Shown in pieces: positions 63,518 to 64,000 of a DNA stretch of 64,000 nt. Origin of the DNA: Streptomyces capitiformicae. Lineage in GTDB: Bacteria > Actinomycetota > Actinomycetes > Streptomycetales > Streptomycetaceae. The notes beneath the pieces are model-generated. The model saw only the letters and a program-made list of their open reading frames with translations. It ran no database searches and had not been told where the DNA came from. Each line of letters opens with the position of its first letter. Positions within the stretch are counted from its first letter, which is position 1. Location: NCBI RefSeq assembly GCF_002214185.1, contig NZ_CP022161.1:10925392-10989391 (forward strand). The letters are read 5' to 3'. The position numbers and the translations under genes were made by a program.

Positions 63518-64000
63518 TTACTCGAGCCGCCGCTCTGGTTGTTCCTCCTCCTCGTCGAACAAATACACATCGCCGACCGCGATGTTGACCTCGACGACTT
63601 CCAGACCGGTCATCCGCTCGATGGCAGCGATCACGTTCTCTCTGACGTCGCCCGCGACCTCGATGATGGAGACGCCGTACTCGACGACGATCTCCAGGTC
63701 GACCGCGGTCTGTACCTCGCCGACCTCGACCTTCACCCCGCTGGTGACGGACTTCCCGCCGGCACCGGGCATACGTTCACGCATGGCCCCCATGCCACGG
63801 GCGAACCCACCGCCCATCGCATGGACGCCCGGCACATCCCGGGCCGCCAGCCCGGCGATCTTCGCCACCACACCGTCGGCGATCGTTGTGCGGCCACGTG
63901 AATCCGGATCGCTTCCGTGCGGCACCCCTGCCCTGTTCCCGCCGCGCTCGCCCAATGATCCCGCGCGAGGGGTCTCGGTCCGGTTCGGCAGTCCGGTATC
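63518..64000 (-). CDS. Asp23/Gls24-family envelope stress protein, start outside window
   Basis: TAA at 63518; open to the window end, with TTG 63955 a possible start, but homology (GRTTIADGVVAKIAGLAARDVPGVHAMG) begins later and an upstream Met may lie beyond 64000. Alternating strands VTSGVKVEVGEVQTAVDLEIVVEYGVSIIEVAGDVRENVIAAIERMTGLEVVEVNIAVGDV and an acidic tail (DEEEEQPER). Gly/Met-rich middle (GGGFARGMGAMRERMPGAGG). In streptomycetes such genes occur in small clusters with amaP-like membrane proteins and help maintain the envelope. Confidence 0.88.
   Translation of the reverse strand, partial: DTGLPNRTETPRAGSLGERGGNRAGVPHGSDPDSRGRTTIADGVVAKIAGLAARDVPGVHAMGGGFARGMGAMRERMPGAGGKSVTSGVKVEVGEVQTAVDLEIVVEYGVSIIEVAGDVRENVIAAIERMTGLEVVEVNIAVGDVYLFDEEEEQPERRLE

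Overview
GC-rich DNA of the Streptomyces type. The indicators are codon bias, the GlgE/TreS alpha-glucan pathway, a CYP102-type self-sufficient P450, LAxTG (class E) sortase anchoring, ricin-lectin glycosidases, type I PKS/NRPS modules and actinobacterial rRNA. It does not read as one natural locus. Nearly every gene is a fragment, and the same genes recur as pieces in unrelated places and orientations.

The decisive observation is that fragments end in words of almost exactly 83 bases (83-85) that occur again at the end of another fragment elsewhere in the window. Two different 83-base words often abut with no base between them (for example at 24629|24630, 36335|36336, 45293|45294, 53319|53320). 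ahcY (N-terminus 38287-38907, C-terminus 36336-37201) joins perfectly through such a word. One glgE body (to 13464) has two alternative continuations (52641 and 53320), so the genome has two glgE-treS loci. This is what results when assembly-graph unitigs overlapping by 83 bases are laid end to end. Gene neighbourhoods across the junctions should therefore not be read as operons or fusions; only relationships inside a fragment are trustworthy.

Layout: 1-2045 peptidase, acyltransferase-like membrane protein and lectin glycosidase ends; 2046-6655 two IS110-type elements around a PKS AT-DH piece; 6656-9412 GH43 arabinosidase and a 23S rRNA piece; 9413-14787 IS3 elements, a PKS KR and glgE; 14788-22428 P450 heme domain, PKS pieces, amine oxidase and another IS3; 22429-26767 an IS982-like element, two paralogous P450-reductase pieces head to head, and an IS5; 26768-27808 tyrosine integrase next to tRNA-Pro(GGG); 27809-35436 sdaA, alcohol dehydrogenase, PKS, membrane protein, FAD reductase, IS5 with an accessory gene, SnoaL lipoprotein and IS3; 35440-43072 methionine-cycle genes (metH, ahcY), NRPS, SGNH hydrolase, histidine kinase, IS630 and AspA-like; 43375-48432 ALDH, PKS/NRPS, GH32, P450 C-terminus and MFS; 48433-51244 tRNA-Gly att remnant, aldo-keto reductase, IS3 and a group II intron; 51245-57123 glycosidase, glgE/treS ends, two-component system, endolysin and 23S 5' piece; 57124-64000 lectins, PKS AT, cupin, IS481, SGNH N-terminus, 16S piece, vanadium haloperoxidase, response regulator, levanase domains and Asp23.

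What can be inferred about the source genome: a streptomycete with at least one large modular PKS and an NRPS, two CYP102-like genes, two glgE-treS loci, many insertion sequences, at least one group II intron and integrative elements at tRNA-Pro and tRNA-Gly. The repeat-rich ends are the reason these sequences were left unassembled.
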